Source: Carex sylvatica
Taxonomy: Eukaryota; Streptophyta; Magnoliopsida; Poales; Cyperaceae
Assembly (NCBI GenBank): GCA_964058845.1
Contig: CAXKVR010000204.1
Coordinates: 1 to 64,000 of the forward strand
Length of the DNA stretch: 64,000 nucleotides
Reading direction: 5' to 3'
Part shown: positions 38,715 to 48,554 of the stretch, piece by piece
How the letters are laid out: every line of letters begins with the position of its first letter
Numbering within the stretch: position 1 is the stretch's first letter
The notes under the pieces: generated by a model
The model's input: only the letters and a program-made list of their open reading frames with translations
Told to the model about the DNA's origin: nothing
Database searches by the model: none
Translations under genes and position numbers: made by a program

Positions 38715-41691
38715 TGTGACGTAGCGAAATCTGAAGAATATTAAAATAATAAGATTTCAAAAGATTAAATTAAATATAGTTTTAAAAGTTAAAAATCTAA
38801 TGTTTGGAAATATTTTGATACTGACTGATTGAGTTAAAGCGTCAAGAATCGAATTATAAATATATCCGATTTGAAATTGTTGAACGAATAACTTAAATTG
38901 TAGATATAGGTATATATGAGGGGTTAGAGGCATTAATTTTTCCTTTTACTTAATATAAAAAAAATAGAGGGACTTATTAGCAAAAGTGACAAATACTCAT
39001 CTCTTCTTTCTTCTTCTCTCCCGTTCTTTCCCCGCTTGGTCCGCCCCTCTCTCTGTCTTGTTCCGCCAAAGAAAGAAAAAGAGCAAGAGAGAAGAAGCTC
39101 TCTCTTCTCCCCACCAAAAACCTTGAAAAATTGACGAAACGAATCGAAAGGATTGATCATTTCTCTTCCGAGTAGCAAACCTTGTTCTCCATTGGTATTT
39201 CTTTTCTTCTTTCTTTTCTTAAAATCTGAAAATTTCTCCATTGTTTAGGGTTTTGTTAGAAACCCGAAATTTTGTACCAAATTTGAGTAATTGACTCTCA
39301 TTAACCGTTTTGGTTGTTGATTCGGTATTTCATCTCTCGATTTTATCTCAAATGTCTATTCTCTATTTTAGGGTTTCGATTAGATTAATTGCCTTTGCTC
39401 GGATTGTTGATTTTCTCGGCGAAGGCCCTGATTTGGGTTGGTGCTGTCTTGTTGCGCCTTGCTTTGTTGTGTTGCCTTGACCTGTGATGTTCTGTTGCGT
39501 TGCCTTGGCCTGTGCCTTGCTACTGTCTTGTTGATGCTTGTCTTGTGCATTGTTGAATTTGTTGTGTTTTGCTGGTTCTGTTTGCCTCTGATTTGTTACC
39601 TTGACCTGTGCTTGTTCTCTGTTTCGCTGGTCTTGCTTGTGCTTGGTTGTGTTGCGATTGTGTGTGTTGAATCCGTGGTGTATTTGTGCTGGTTCTGTTG
39701 CCTTTGACTTGTTGCCTTTGACTTGTTGCCTTGACTTGTACTTGTTCTCTGTTTTGCTGGTCTGGCTTGTTGCTTGGCTGTGTTGTGTTGTTGTGCTGGT
39801 ACCAGCCCAATATATTACTGGTATGGTGCTGAATTTGTGTGCATACCAGCCCTTGAACTGACAGGGACCATTTTGCGAGATTTTAAAAGTTTAGGATTTG
39901 ATATGCAAATTACCCCTAAATTGTGTAAATGAATTAAGTGCAAGAGCCTAGATGTAAAATGATGAAATTTTGAGTATAGGGCCGGCCATATGAGAAATAT
40001 CGGATTTGATTTGAGAAACTTATTTTATAAGATTTACTTAGTTCATAGGAATTTAATTTATTAATTCACCTATGCTATGTTAACATAGGCATAGACTCTA
40101 TCGAGCACGACTCAGCGGAATCGTCGGAAGTTCGGAATCTAGTGATAGCTGATTCTCTACGCATCTTACGTGATCAGGTGCGGGGGTTCACGGGATTTTT
40201 CCTGAGGTTCAATTAGGAATTAAATAGGACGTTTTTAAATTGCATTTTGAATTTCTGATTTCAAGCATCATCTGAGCATTGCATAACTAATTGAACTGTT
40301 TTATCTGTTGATCTGCATTCTGGTATGGTTTACCGATTGAACTGTTATTCTGATTCTGATAGAGAATGAAACCACAGTGAATTGCTACTACTATATATAT
40401 ATATATCACTGTAAGTGATATTCTGTTCTGCGAAATCTAGAGTATACACTAGATTTCGATTTCGGGAACCATATGCGCATTGGGGAACGACCCCTCTGAG
40501 TCCAAACCGGTTGGAATGGGGATCTGTTATTCTGTGACTATAACTGTGGTAGATAAGATTCTGTTATTCTGATTTCTGCTCTGATTTCTGGAACTAAATA
40601 CTGGAAAGGATATATCTGTATGATTGGAACTGTAATGTCTGATTAAGAACCAGTCTTTTGTAAATGGTTAAGCCAAAGCACTGCAGATGAGGGTCTGATT
40701 TGATTGCACGGGGAGCGACATCTGTAGGTGTATGTAACCCTACAGATACAGGTATGTTCTGGGACCAATTCGGTGGAACATCTGCATGTGCTACCAGATA
40801 TCTGAGTTTAATTAAGACCCAATATTCTGATATGTTTCTGATGATTCTGTTTAAAGGCATTTAAAGATGTAGATTCATTTGTTTATCGATTCAAAGCTTT
40901 ACATTCATGCTTTAACTCTGATTTTAGTTCCGTATTTAGTTCTGACGTGAATATCTGATAAATCCAGTAGCTTCGGCACTGAGATAAACCGCGAAAAGGT
41001 TTTTCTCACCCGTTTCCTTGTGAAACATTTCAGGAAAGAAGGACTAGAGGCTTTCGGGATCAGACAGTGAGCTATCTGAGGTGTTAGGTATATGTATGCC
41101 CTGTTTTGAGATCGTTGTACTTGTTTAGTACTTGGATCAACTTTTGTTGTATATATATCCAGCTAACCGGACTTGCGTAAATATTTCTAAACGGTTTCGA
41201 TTTATGTTTTAAAATTTTATGTGCTTGCTTTATGCTTTCCATGCTATGTGTATGTATGCTTTTATGTTTTCAAAGTTTATGTTTTAAAAGTTATATGGTC
41301 TTTTGCATATATGTTTTTGTTGTGACATGATATGAATTTGGGGGTTTAAATGAATACGGGTGGGATGACCGGCGTGGAGGGTCTATACTCCACGGTACCT
41401 GATATTTATAATTCTGACTAATCCGGGTAGATATAAATAAAAAAAAAATTTGGTTTTCTGATATGATAAGTCATTGTTCTATTGGTTTTATCGAATCGAA
41501 TTTACAAAGGCATGTATAAAAGTTTTGAAAAGTTTCGGATCAGTTTTAAACTGATTTCAGATTTAATAAAATTGATTAAGTGTTCGGTTTGGGATAAAAA
41601 CATCATTTATCTCATCGTAAATGCCTGGTGAATATATACGATCTATATATTCACGGCGATACCGTCATGCCCCTGATCTCGGGGTGTGACA
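38715..41691 (+). repeat. 3' LTR of the gypsy element
   Basis: Same length as the 5' LTR, offset 7780 bp. The differences I see from the 5' LTR are at 39810, 40748, 40901, 40931 and four more between 41110 and 41610. Six of the eight are clearly transitions. Confidence 0.95.
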
Positions 41692-41696
41692 ATATG
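41692..41696. repeat. Gypsy target-site duplication ATATG, right
   Basis: Second copy of the five-base duplication. Confidence 0.95.
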
Positions 41697-41768
41697 CGGC
41701 CGTATACCGTATATGCGGTATGTGGTGGCCTTCCGCATACCGCATAGAAACCGTATTTTATAACACTG
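41697..41768 (+). repeat. hAT right terminal and subterminal repeats
   Basis: The last 72 bp of the hAT element, cut off by the gypsy insertion. It contains GCGGCCGTATACCG, TATGCGGTATG and CCGCATACCGCATAG motifs and ends with the inverted repeat ...TTTATAACACTG. Confidence 0.9.
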
Positions 41769-41776
41769 GATATATG
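41769..41776. repeat. hAT target-site duplication GATATATG, right
   Basis: Second copy of the 8-base duplication, directly followed by LINE RNase H sequence. Confidence 0.95.
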
Positions 41777-42323
41777 TGATGCTCGCCAGTAGTTCATTTA
41801 CTGTCCCTGTAAAAATCTGACCTGTTCTTCTTGCCATGTTTGCCAGTCTGTGCGGTATTGAGACCGCCTCTCTTATTATGTGAGTGATTTTAAGTCTTCC
41901 TGTTGCATCCCTTATAGTTTTTTCACATTCCCCCACCACTTCTCTCGCCTGTCAAGATGGTATATCTACAATGTTGCCACTGTGTATTGCATTTACCAAA
42001 TTCGCACAGTCCGAATACAAATTAACTGTGGTCTGCTGGTCACCCTCTATCCCCCCTAATACCTATTGAATTGCGTGCTAGAGAGCAAGTGCTTCCGTGT
42101 GAAATGCATCCATAGCCTCCACTGGTCGGTACTGAAGCCGTGTTATCCCAATTACCGGTTCATAAATAGTATAGCATATTCCTGCCCTATTTTTTGTGTC
42201 CAATCCATCAATAATTACCACTATCTCATCACTTCTTATCTGTTGTTGCACTACAATTAGCGGTTGCTGTTGACTACCCTGTGGTTGTGTGACTGACATA
42301 TTGTATGCCTGTCTGAGTAACAT
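41777..42323 (-). pseudogene. LINE ORF2 C-terminal RNase H, split by hAT element
   Basis: The frame holds IVVIIDGLDTKNRAGICYTI and AMDAFHTEALAL, the pattern of the plant RVT_3/RNase H domain. It then degenerates with stops, and the last part (ITHIIREAVSIPHRLANMAR) is open up to the hAT insertion at 41776. Across the insertion, with one 8-bp duplication counted, the same frame continues in 27440-27388 and ends at a TGA (27390-27388). So the hAT element sits about 18 codons before the end of ORF2. Confidence 0.75.
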
Positions 42324-42745
42324 TGCATTTTTTTTCCTCTAAAAACCTCTTCATTCCTGCCCTTCCATATACACCAAAGAATGTTGCAAAAAGTCTCAAT
42401 TTGTCGATCATCTAAGTTTGCCGTCAGTTGGATTATTGTTGTTGTGAAGTCCAGTGGTAGTGCTTCTACTCTTATTGGATACGTAGAAGCACACCATGTC
42501 GCTCTTGAACCTGTACAAAAAAAGAACAAATGCATTAGATATTCACTTTTCCCTCCACACCTGAGGCATGTCGGGTTTGTGGCATGTATCCTTCTTCTCA
42601 GTTTTCCTAGCGTTGCCAACCCATCGTGTATTGCTCTCCAAATAAATGCCCGAACTCGAGGTATAATACCGGGCCACTTCCAGATTAGTTTCCATGCTAC
42701 TTTTTTTATTTTCGGGTATTGCATATTTGGTACAGTTTTTGCCAT
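42257..42745 (-). pseudogene. LINE ORF2 zf-RVT (Cys/His) region
   Basis: The frame contains WKLIWKWPGIIPRVRAFIWR and then a Cys/His cluster TCLRCGGKSEYLMHLFFFC, the zf-RVT domain found between RT and RNase H in plant L1 elements. It is out of frame with the thumb-region frame, with small frameshifts between 43250 and 42750. It is taken as part of the decayed ORF2. Confidence 0.8.
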
Positions 42746-43255
42746 TTGTAAATAACCCTCCTTCGTGTTGTATTTGCCCTTGACACTCAGTTTTCATATT
42801 AGGTTATCTTTTACCAGTGGGTTGTTACGCGGCCTAGTTACTTCTTGTATCACAGAGTGCGCTGCTTCTATCCCAAAAATCTCTTCCATTTCATGTTCCT
42901 TCCAACTGCTTTGCTGTTGATCATACAAATCTGAGACCTTCATATCCCTTTGCCTATTTGTGAGTATTCTTTGTGCTTCTCACATACTGAACCATGGTTG
43001 GTTGAGTGCCGGTATATGAGTTCCATCTCCTATCTACCACTGCACCTGATTATTTAGTTTTGGTTTCAGCTTCTGAATGTTTTTCCATAAAGCACTAGCA
43101 TCATCAGTTCTATTTACAGACCAGAAACCTCTCCGCGGGAAGTACTTGGCTTTCATTATCTGGACCTATATTCGGTCCTCATCTGCTGCCACTTGCCAAA
43201 CTATTTTCATGACCAGTGCCTTGTTAAATAGATTTAAATCCATAATCCCCAACCC

Positions 43256-44489
43256 TCATTCTTCCCTTGGTTTGCATATCTTATGCCATGCGATTAGTGA
43301 GAGATGTCTATCCTTCCTAATTTTTCCCCACATAAATTTTCTTGTCAAGGCAATAATGTGATTTGTTACCTTATTCGGCAATAATGATATTGTCATATAA
43401 TAGATCGGGATAGATTGCAGTGTTGAATTTATTAGTGCTAATCGGTCCGCATGTGAAAGTAAATTCATTCGCCAACCTGCAAAGCGCCCACTAAATTTCT
43501 CCACTAGTAGATCATGTGTCCGATCATTTACTGCCTTTTGAGTATCAATTATTGCTCCTAAATATTTTTCTCTCGTGTCTGCCATCTTTGCCCTTAGAAC
43601 ATCCAGTATCACCTGTTTACATTCCTCATCACATCCGCAACTAAACCATAAAGTTAATTTTTCCGGATTGACATTAAGGCCTGATTGGGTTCCATATCTC
43701 TCAAGAATATCACTGTATGTATTTACCTCTCCCAAATCGGCTTGTCCCATCAACATTAAACATCTGCATACATTAGGTGTGTTAAAATTGGCGCCATTGG
43801 TGCTAATTTTATTCCCCTGATTCTTTCCTGTTGTAGTTCTTTTTTTATGCTTTTGGTCAAGAATTCATGGCTAATATGTAAAGGTACGAAGACATTGGGC
43901 ATCCCTACCTTAGTCCCCTTGTCGGTTTAAGAAAACCACTTCCCGTGCCATTAATCAGGATTGTGATTTGGCTCGATTTCATGCAGTATAGTATCAATTT
44001 CACTATGTTCAAAGGTATGTTGACTTCCTTCATGGCTCTTTCTAAAAAATTCCACTGTAATGTATCAAACACTTTGCTTATATCCGCCTTAAGCATAAAC
44101 ACATTTTCTTTATAACTCTTAATTCCAAATGATTGGATTACCTCTCGAACCATAATGGTGTTATCCGCAATATTTCTTCCTTTAATAAATGCATATTGAT
44201 TTTTGGAAATTAGTTTCGCCATGTGTGGTTGAATTATATTTGCCAATAGTTTCATTAGGAGTCTGTAGACCATATTTCCCATTGTAATTGGTCTGTAGTC
44301 TTGTGGTTTCTGCGGTTCAAGAATTTTTGGTATGAGTGTGATGTTACTTTTCAACCAGAAATCAGGTACTGTACCAGTTAAAAACGTCTCTTTGATGTTG
44401 TGTATGATTGTCATTCTCATGATTTGCCAGTATTTCTGTATGAAGCATGCTGTTAGCCCATCTGGCCCCGGAGCCTTTTCTGCTTCCAT
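43256..44489 (-). pseudogene. LINE ORF2 reverse transcriptase, broken at the catalytic box
   Basis: The frame at 44489-43905 has the plant L1 RT start KAPGPDGLTACFIQKYW, then PKILEPQKPQDYRPI, NQYAFIKGRNIADN and KADISKVFDTLQWNFLERAM (the first catalytic Asp lies in KADISK). The frame is lost near 43905. It is partly picked up in a second frame through the palm region, where YAD of the YADD box is read at 43770-43762. One base is missing directly after it, shifting the frame again. The remaining thumb region (43756-43256) reads normally: GLNVNPEKLTLWFS, then EKYLGAIIDT, then the WRMNLLSHADRLALINSTLQ region. The enzyme copies element RNA into DNA at the nicked target; this copy cannot. Confidence 0.85.
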
Positions 44490-44760
44490 GCTGAATAGTG
44501 TATTTTATTTCAGCCTCACTTGGTATTGAACACAGACCCGAATGGGCCTAATTTGGAATTTTATCTTCTAACCGATCTGTTAGTGGGGGCGAAGTAAGAG
44601 TCCATTTCTGTATTTTTGTTGTCTATGCGGGCTGTAAAGGTTTCTGAAATACTCAACAAAAATTCTTCTAACTTTTTTTTCATCTGAAAACGTGACTCCT
44701 TCATTCGACACCACATTAGAAATTAAATTTCTCCTTCTTCTTTAAGTTGCCACATTATGT

Positions 44761-45711
44761 TTACTTCTTCCCAGTGGTCCTGTTATGTAGGGTGTTTACT
44801 TTGTAAAACCAGCAGCTGGTTTGTAATGCTCTCATCCTGTTTTGCGGAGTCTGAATCTCATGTGCCCATATTTGCATTTTTCTTTTAAATCTGATCATCC
44901 TCTCCTCCCATGGTAATCCCCGTGCTGAGTCCCACTCGGATTGCCAAGCCTCTTGAAACCCCTCTGTATTCATCCACCATTTTTCCACCCTAAACTGTCT
45001 CACTTTTGGATTTTTTTGGGACATTCTTAATAAAATTGGAGCGTGATCACTGTATAACCTTGGCATATGATTAACATACGCATTTGGATAGAGTTGTGAT
45101 CATCGCACCGTTGCTAGAACTCTATCTAGTCTATGATACACTTCTGTTGAGGTCCCTTGATTGTTCTTCCATGTATATGCTGGTCCTTTAAAACCGAGGT
45201 CTACTAAACCGGCATCCAAAATGAATTTTTTAAACCTCTTATTATTTGTATTCCAATTTGGATCCCCTCCAAACTTCTCTGTTTGATGCGTCACTGCATT
45301 AAAATCCCCTACCACTACTACCCTTTCATACTGCTCAACCAAATAAATGATATCTGCCAATATCTCGGGATTCCTTTGGTGTCCCGGATCTCCATACACA
45401 CAGATAAGGTGCCATTGCGGTTTGTCTCTTGGTGTGACCTCTGCATGTATCATGAATCTGTTATGTCGCACCACTGTTACATCTGTGTAATCATCCCACA
45501 AGAGCCACAATCCTCCCGAGCGACCAAATGAGGGAATAATGAAATGGTTTAGTAGCGGTACTGGTTCTAATACCATTTTGGATTTATTAAAGGAGCATTT
45601 TGTTTCACACACGAAGGCTATATTAGCCCCCGTCAACCGGAGTATTTTTATTAAGAACTGTACTTTTTGTGGCCCCCCGGCACCACAACAGTTCCATGAG
45701 AGTGTACTCAT
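44761..45711 (-). pseudogene. LINE ORF2 N-terminus: apurinic/apyrimidinic-like endonuclease
   Basis: Starts at ATG 45711 with MSTLSWNCCGAGGP, the typical start of plant L1 ORF2 endonucleases. Visible active-site landmarks are WNC near residue 7, FVCETK near 34, VVVGDFNAV near 135, YHRLDRVL near 193 and SDHAPILL after residue 220. The exonuclease-endonuclease-phosphatase fold nicks target DNA to prime reverse transcription. A TGA at 45102-45100 interrupts it just before SQLYPNAYVNHMPR, where the family normally has a tryptophan, so a TGG-to-TGA change is likely. The frame then stays open to 44761, where it is lost again. Confidence 0.85.
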
Positions 45712-46805
45712 TGGAACGGTGGAGGTGATGGGCTCATCTCCAAAGCTTTTTTCTTGTTAATGTGTGCGCTCTCCTTTGTCTGGTCATTAAGATTGAAGTT
45801 ATTTTCCGGGTCTTGTACCATAATCACTTGCAAGTCAAGGGAACTATTCCTTTTTGGTTGTTGCCTGCCTATGTATTTCTTTGGTCTTTGCATGTTTTGT
45901 TGTTCCTGTTGGACTCTATTTGATGCTCATTCAAAAAGAAAAGGTTTCTATTGGGCCCTTGTGAATAGGCCCAATATTGGCAGCATGCTTGTGGGATTGA
46001 TTTGTTCTAGATTTATGGGCTGGTCTTGTGGACCTGTTTGAGTATTGCGTGATGTGCCAGGCTCAAAGGCCGTGTTGGGTTGTGTTTGTGGCTGTGGGTT
46101 CTGGTTCGCGTGAGATGGTTGCTGCCAGGTTGGTGTGTGTGGTGGTGAGTCTGTTATTGGTAAATAGCTTTGGTTATTGATCCATGCCCCTATCATTGAT
46201 GGTATGTTATCTAGTTCTGGCGAATTTTCAAAACGGGGGTCCTCTCTGAGCCTTTCTATTCGAATGTTATCCGGACAATGGATTATCATTTTAATTCTAA
46301 AAAATTTCTTACCACTTGCAAAGACCTCATACACTTCTGACCTCAGTTTGCCTACTCTAGTTGAGATTTCCAGCAGTCCTTCTTTCGTAATTGATTCTAG
46401 TGGGATGCCATGCCATTTTACCCATACTTCTAGGTTCCGCAATTGTGGTCAGATTAGGTCTGTCGGGCCCCTAATCCTCTTAATTGTCACTATCTCTCCC
46501 CTATACATCCACACCCCTCGGTTCATAATCCTGAGTAGTTCTTGCTCTGATGTGAAGTCTACTATGTACATGTTCCGGCCGATCATTGAGAAGGTTGTTT
46601 CCGGCTGTGCTGCCCATATGCGTGACATGTTTAACGGGAACTGTGTGTCTTAGATAGTCCTGTCTGATACTATTCTGAGCAAATCACATTTGGTCCAGTC
46701 CTTTTGTGTAGTGTTATGGAGTGGTACTTGGACAATTTCTGTATGCGCATTGATTGATGAAAGTGCTGCAAAACTTGCAATGAAATCTTCATCTGAAGAG
46801 GCCAT
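45708..46805 (-). pseudogene. LINE ORF1, DUF4283-type RNA-binding protein
   Basis: One frame of 366 codons runs from ATG 46805 (MASSDEDFIASFAAL) to a TGA at 45710-45708. Residues about 70-200 form a DUF4283-like domain (WMYRGEIVTIKRI, then NLEVWVKWHGIPLESIT). The C-terminal half is Pro/Gln/Asn-rich and low complexity, as is common for plant LINE ORF1. Four in-frame stops interrupt it: near 46650 (TAA), near 46443 (TGA), at 45950-45948 (TAG) and near 45930 (TGA). Its final TGA overlaps the ORF2 start as ATGA (45711-45708). ORF1 proteins of L1 elements bind the element RNA and act as chaperones; that role is from family knowledge. Confidence 0.75.
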
Positions 46806-47178
46806 TTTTTGGTTTTAGCTGTTGTTTGTTTTTTGATGATTTGGTTGTGTTTGTGGATTGTTCTGGAGGGAGAGTTTAGTTATGCTTTGTAGCATTGTAT
46901 TGTCATTTATGGGCTATAGAATATTTTTTCCTTTTTGTGAGTTACATTGAATTGTCATAATGGGCTCTGTCTGTTGGTTGGGCTGCTGTACTAGACTATT
47001 GATGATTTTCTTAGTCTGTTTTGTTTTTTGGGGAGGGTTGTATTTACTAGCCTTCTTATCATGACCAGTTTTTTTTCCACTTGCGTGAAACTGTGTATGG
47101 TGCAGTGTACTTTTGTCTGTTTGTGTGGGCATGCTTGCAAGCTGTAGCTCACCTATTTGTGTCTATCCTATATGCAGG
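46806..47178 (-). other. LINE inter-ORF spacer with a small lysine-rich frame
   Basis: Between the CACTA insertion and ORF1. A 72-codon frame (47132-46914) encodes a Lys/Gln/Thr-rich, basic peptide that could bind nucleic acid but has no recognised domain. It is followed by an A/C-rich leader directly before the ORF1 ATG at 46805. Confidence 0.4.
47176..47178. repeat. CACTA target-site duplication AGG, left
   Basis: Three-base duplication, the length expected for CACTA elements; matches 60092-60094. Confidence 0.85.
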
Positions 47179-47710
47179 CACTACAAGAAAACACCATTTT
47201 TTCGGCGCTTACAAACACCGCCAAAAATAATTAAAAACACCACTAAAGACCTTTGCCGGTGCTTGGGCAAGTGCCAGGAATACTGGCGTCGGCAAAAGCA
47301 TATCCCGGCGCTTTCAAGTACCTTTACCGGCGTTTACCAAACGCCGCCCGAAATCACCATTCCCGGCGTTTGAAGGTGCCTACAATTCTTTTGCCGACGT
47401 TTAGGTTGCCTTTACCGGCGCTTGGTAAACGCCGTCCGAAATGGTCCTTTCCCAGCATTCGGGTATTTTACCGGTGTTTAGAGTAAGCTTTACTGGCGTT
47501 TGGTAGCGCCGCCCAAAATGATCATTTCCCGGCGTTTGGGTATTTTACCGGCATTTAGAGTAATCTTTTTCGGCGTTTGGGAGCGCCGCCAGATGTCTTT
47601 ACCGGCATTCAGGAATGCCGCCAGATGCCTTTACCAGCGCTTGCAATACTTTTAGCAGCTTTTTTGCTAGCCCTTTGCCGGCGTTTGGGAGCGCCGCTAA
47701 AATACTATTT
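47179..47710. repeat. CACTA left terminal and subterminal repeats
   Basis: After the inverted repeat there are at least ten copies in both orientations of a motif around TTACCGGCGTTTGG / AACGCCGCC, spaced about 40-60 bp apart. Such subterminal arrays are where the TNPA/TNP1-type protein binds in En/Spm. The GC content contrasts sharply with the AT-rich interior. Confidence 0.9.
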
Positions 47711-48554
47711 TTCTTTGATGACGATTATTCAGACAATATATAACACGCATATATACAATGTAATACATATACAATATAAAAATTTTACTTTAAGAATTCT
47801 AAAGTTTACATATATTTGTTTGTGGCACATACAAAATATTAAAAAATCTTAAAGCATGCAGAACTTAACATATGTTTATAGCAACTCAAGTAGTACACAA
47901 TTTAATTATAAATTAAATAATTCCTTAATTCAACATCATAACCTCATGATCTTCATTCGATGTCTCATCAACTGATCATCTAAACAATCTTCATTAACTG
48001 CAAGCAAAAATAAATATGTAAATACATGGGACTATAAGGATTTTCATGTACAAATATCCATGTTTCTCTATAGCAGAAGTAATGAGTACTGTGCTACAAA
48101 TAAGTTATGCATATGAACTGCTACAAGTAAAAGGTCAATCCTAGTGTAACAGGTACCACTAAAAAAATAATAATAATAATATTGAGGGAAAATTAAGGTT
48201 TCAAAAGGATGAAAATGAAAAATGAGCCAAAAAAAGAGTAAAAATGCATAAAAATCATATAGCTCATACAGGATATATTAAAGAATGCATACGTGCATGC
48301 ATTTGGATAGTCTCTGGAAAGTAATCAATGATGATCGAGTTCATCTTTTGAAATATTGATGGAAAGTCAATTATGGTCAACTGACCAGATTTATAATAAA
48401 ATAAGAATTGCAAAAATCTTAGAAATGCATGGATGAGTGCTAACACATATTTAAACTTATAAGCAGCATAGACCCAATAATTGACATGTTATAGCTATAA
48501 AATTTATAGCTATAGATCTTAAGTAACAGTAACCTCATAGAATTTTAAGCTTAC
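47711..48554. other. CACTA interior, 3' of TNP1-like gene
   Basis: AT-rich non-coding sequence with a short TAA-type microsatellite near 48165-48182. A 60-codon minus frame (48446-48264) might be a last exon of the TNP1-like gene, but I cannot assign it. Confidence 0.5.

Larger units (their letters stand above)
30935..41691 (+). mobile_element. Full-length Ty3/gypsy (Tekay/Del-like) LTR retrotransposon
   Basis: 10757 bp with two 2977-bp LTRs (30935-33911 and 38715-41691), a primer-binding site, one long gag-pol frame, a polypurine tract and a 5-bp duplication ATATG. By eye I count eight single-base differences between the LTRs, so the insertion is young. The order PR-RT-RNaseH-INT and a chromodomain-like C-terminus point to the chromovirus branch. 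It sits inside the hAT element and has no visible defects, so it could be autonomous. Confidence 0.97.
27441..41768 (+). mobile_element. hAT DNA transposon, interrupted by a gypsy element
   Basis: Ends are CAGTGTAACAAAATGCGGT on the left and, on the opposite strand of the right end, CAGTGTTATAAAATACGGT. These are near-perfect terminal inverted repeats of the hAT type, with an 8-bp duplication GATATATG. Without the gypsy insertion (10757 bp plus 5 bp) the element is 3566 bp. Both ends carry several subterminal copies of TGCGG/CCGCA, including a perfect 16-base palindrome CTATGCGGCCGCATAG at 27460-27475. The only gene is a degenerate BED/hAT transposase on the plus strand (28151-30625). The element inserted into the RNase H end of the LINE. 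Confidence 0.95.

Noticed and set aside
47113..47852. Plus-strand frames over the left end of the CACTA element
   Set aside because: They are translations of the GC-rich subterminal repeats and cross the element boundary at 47179.
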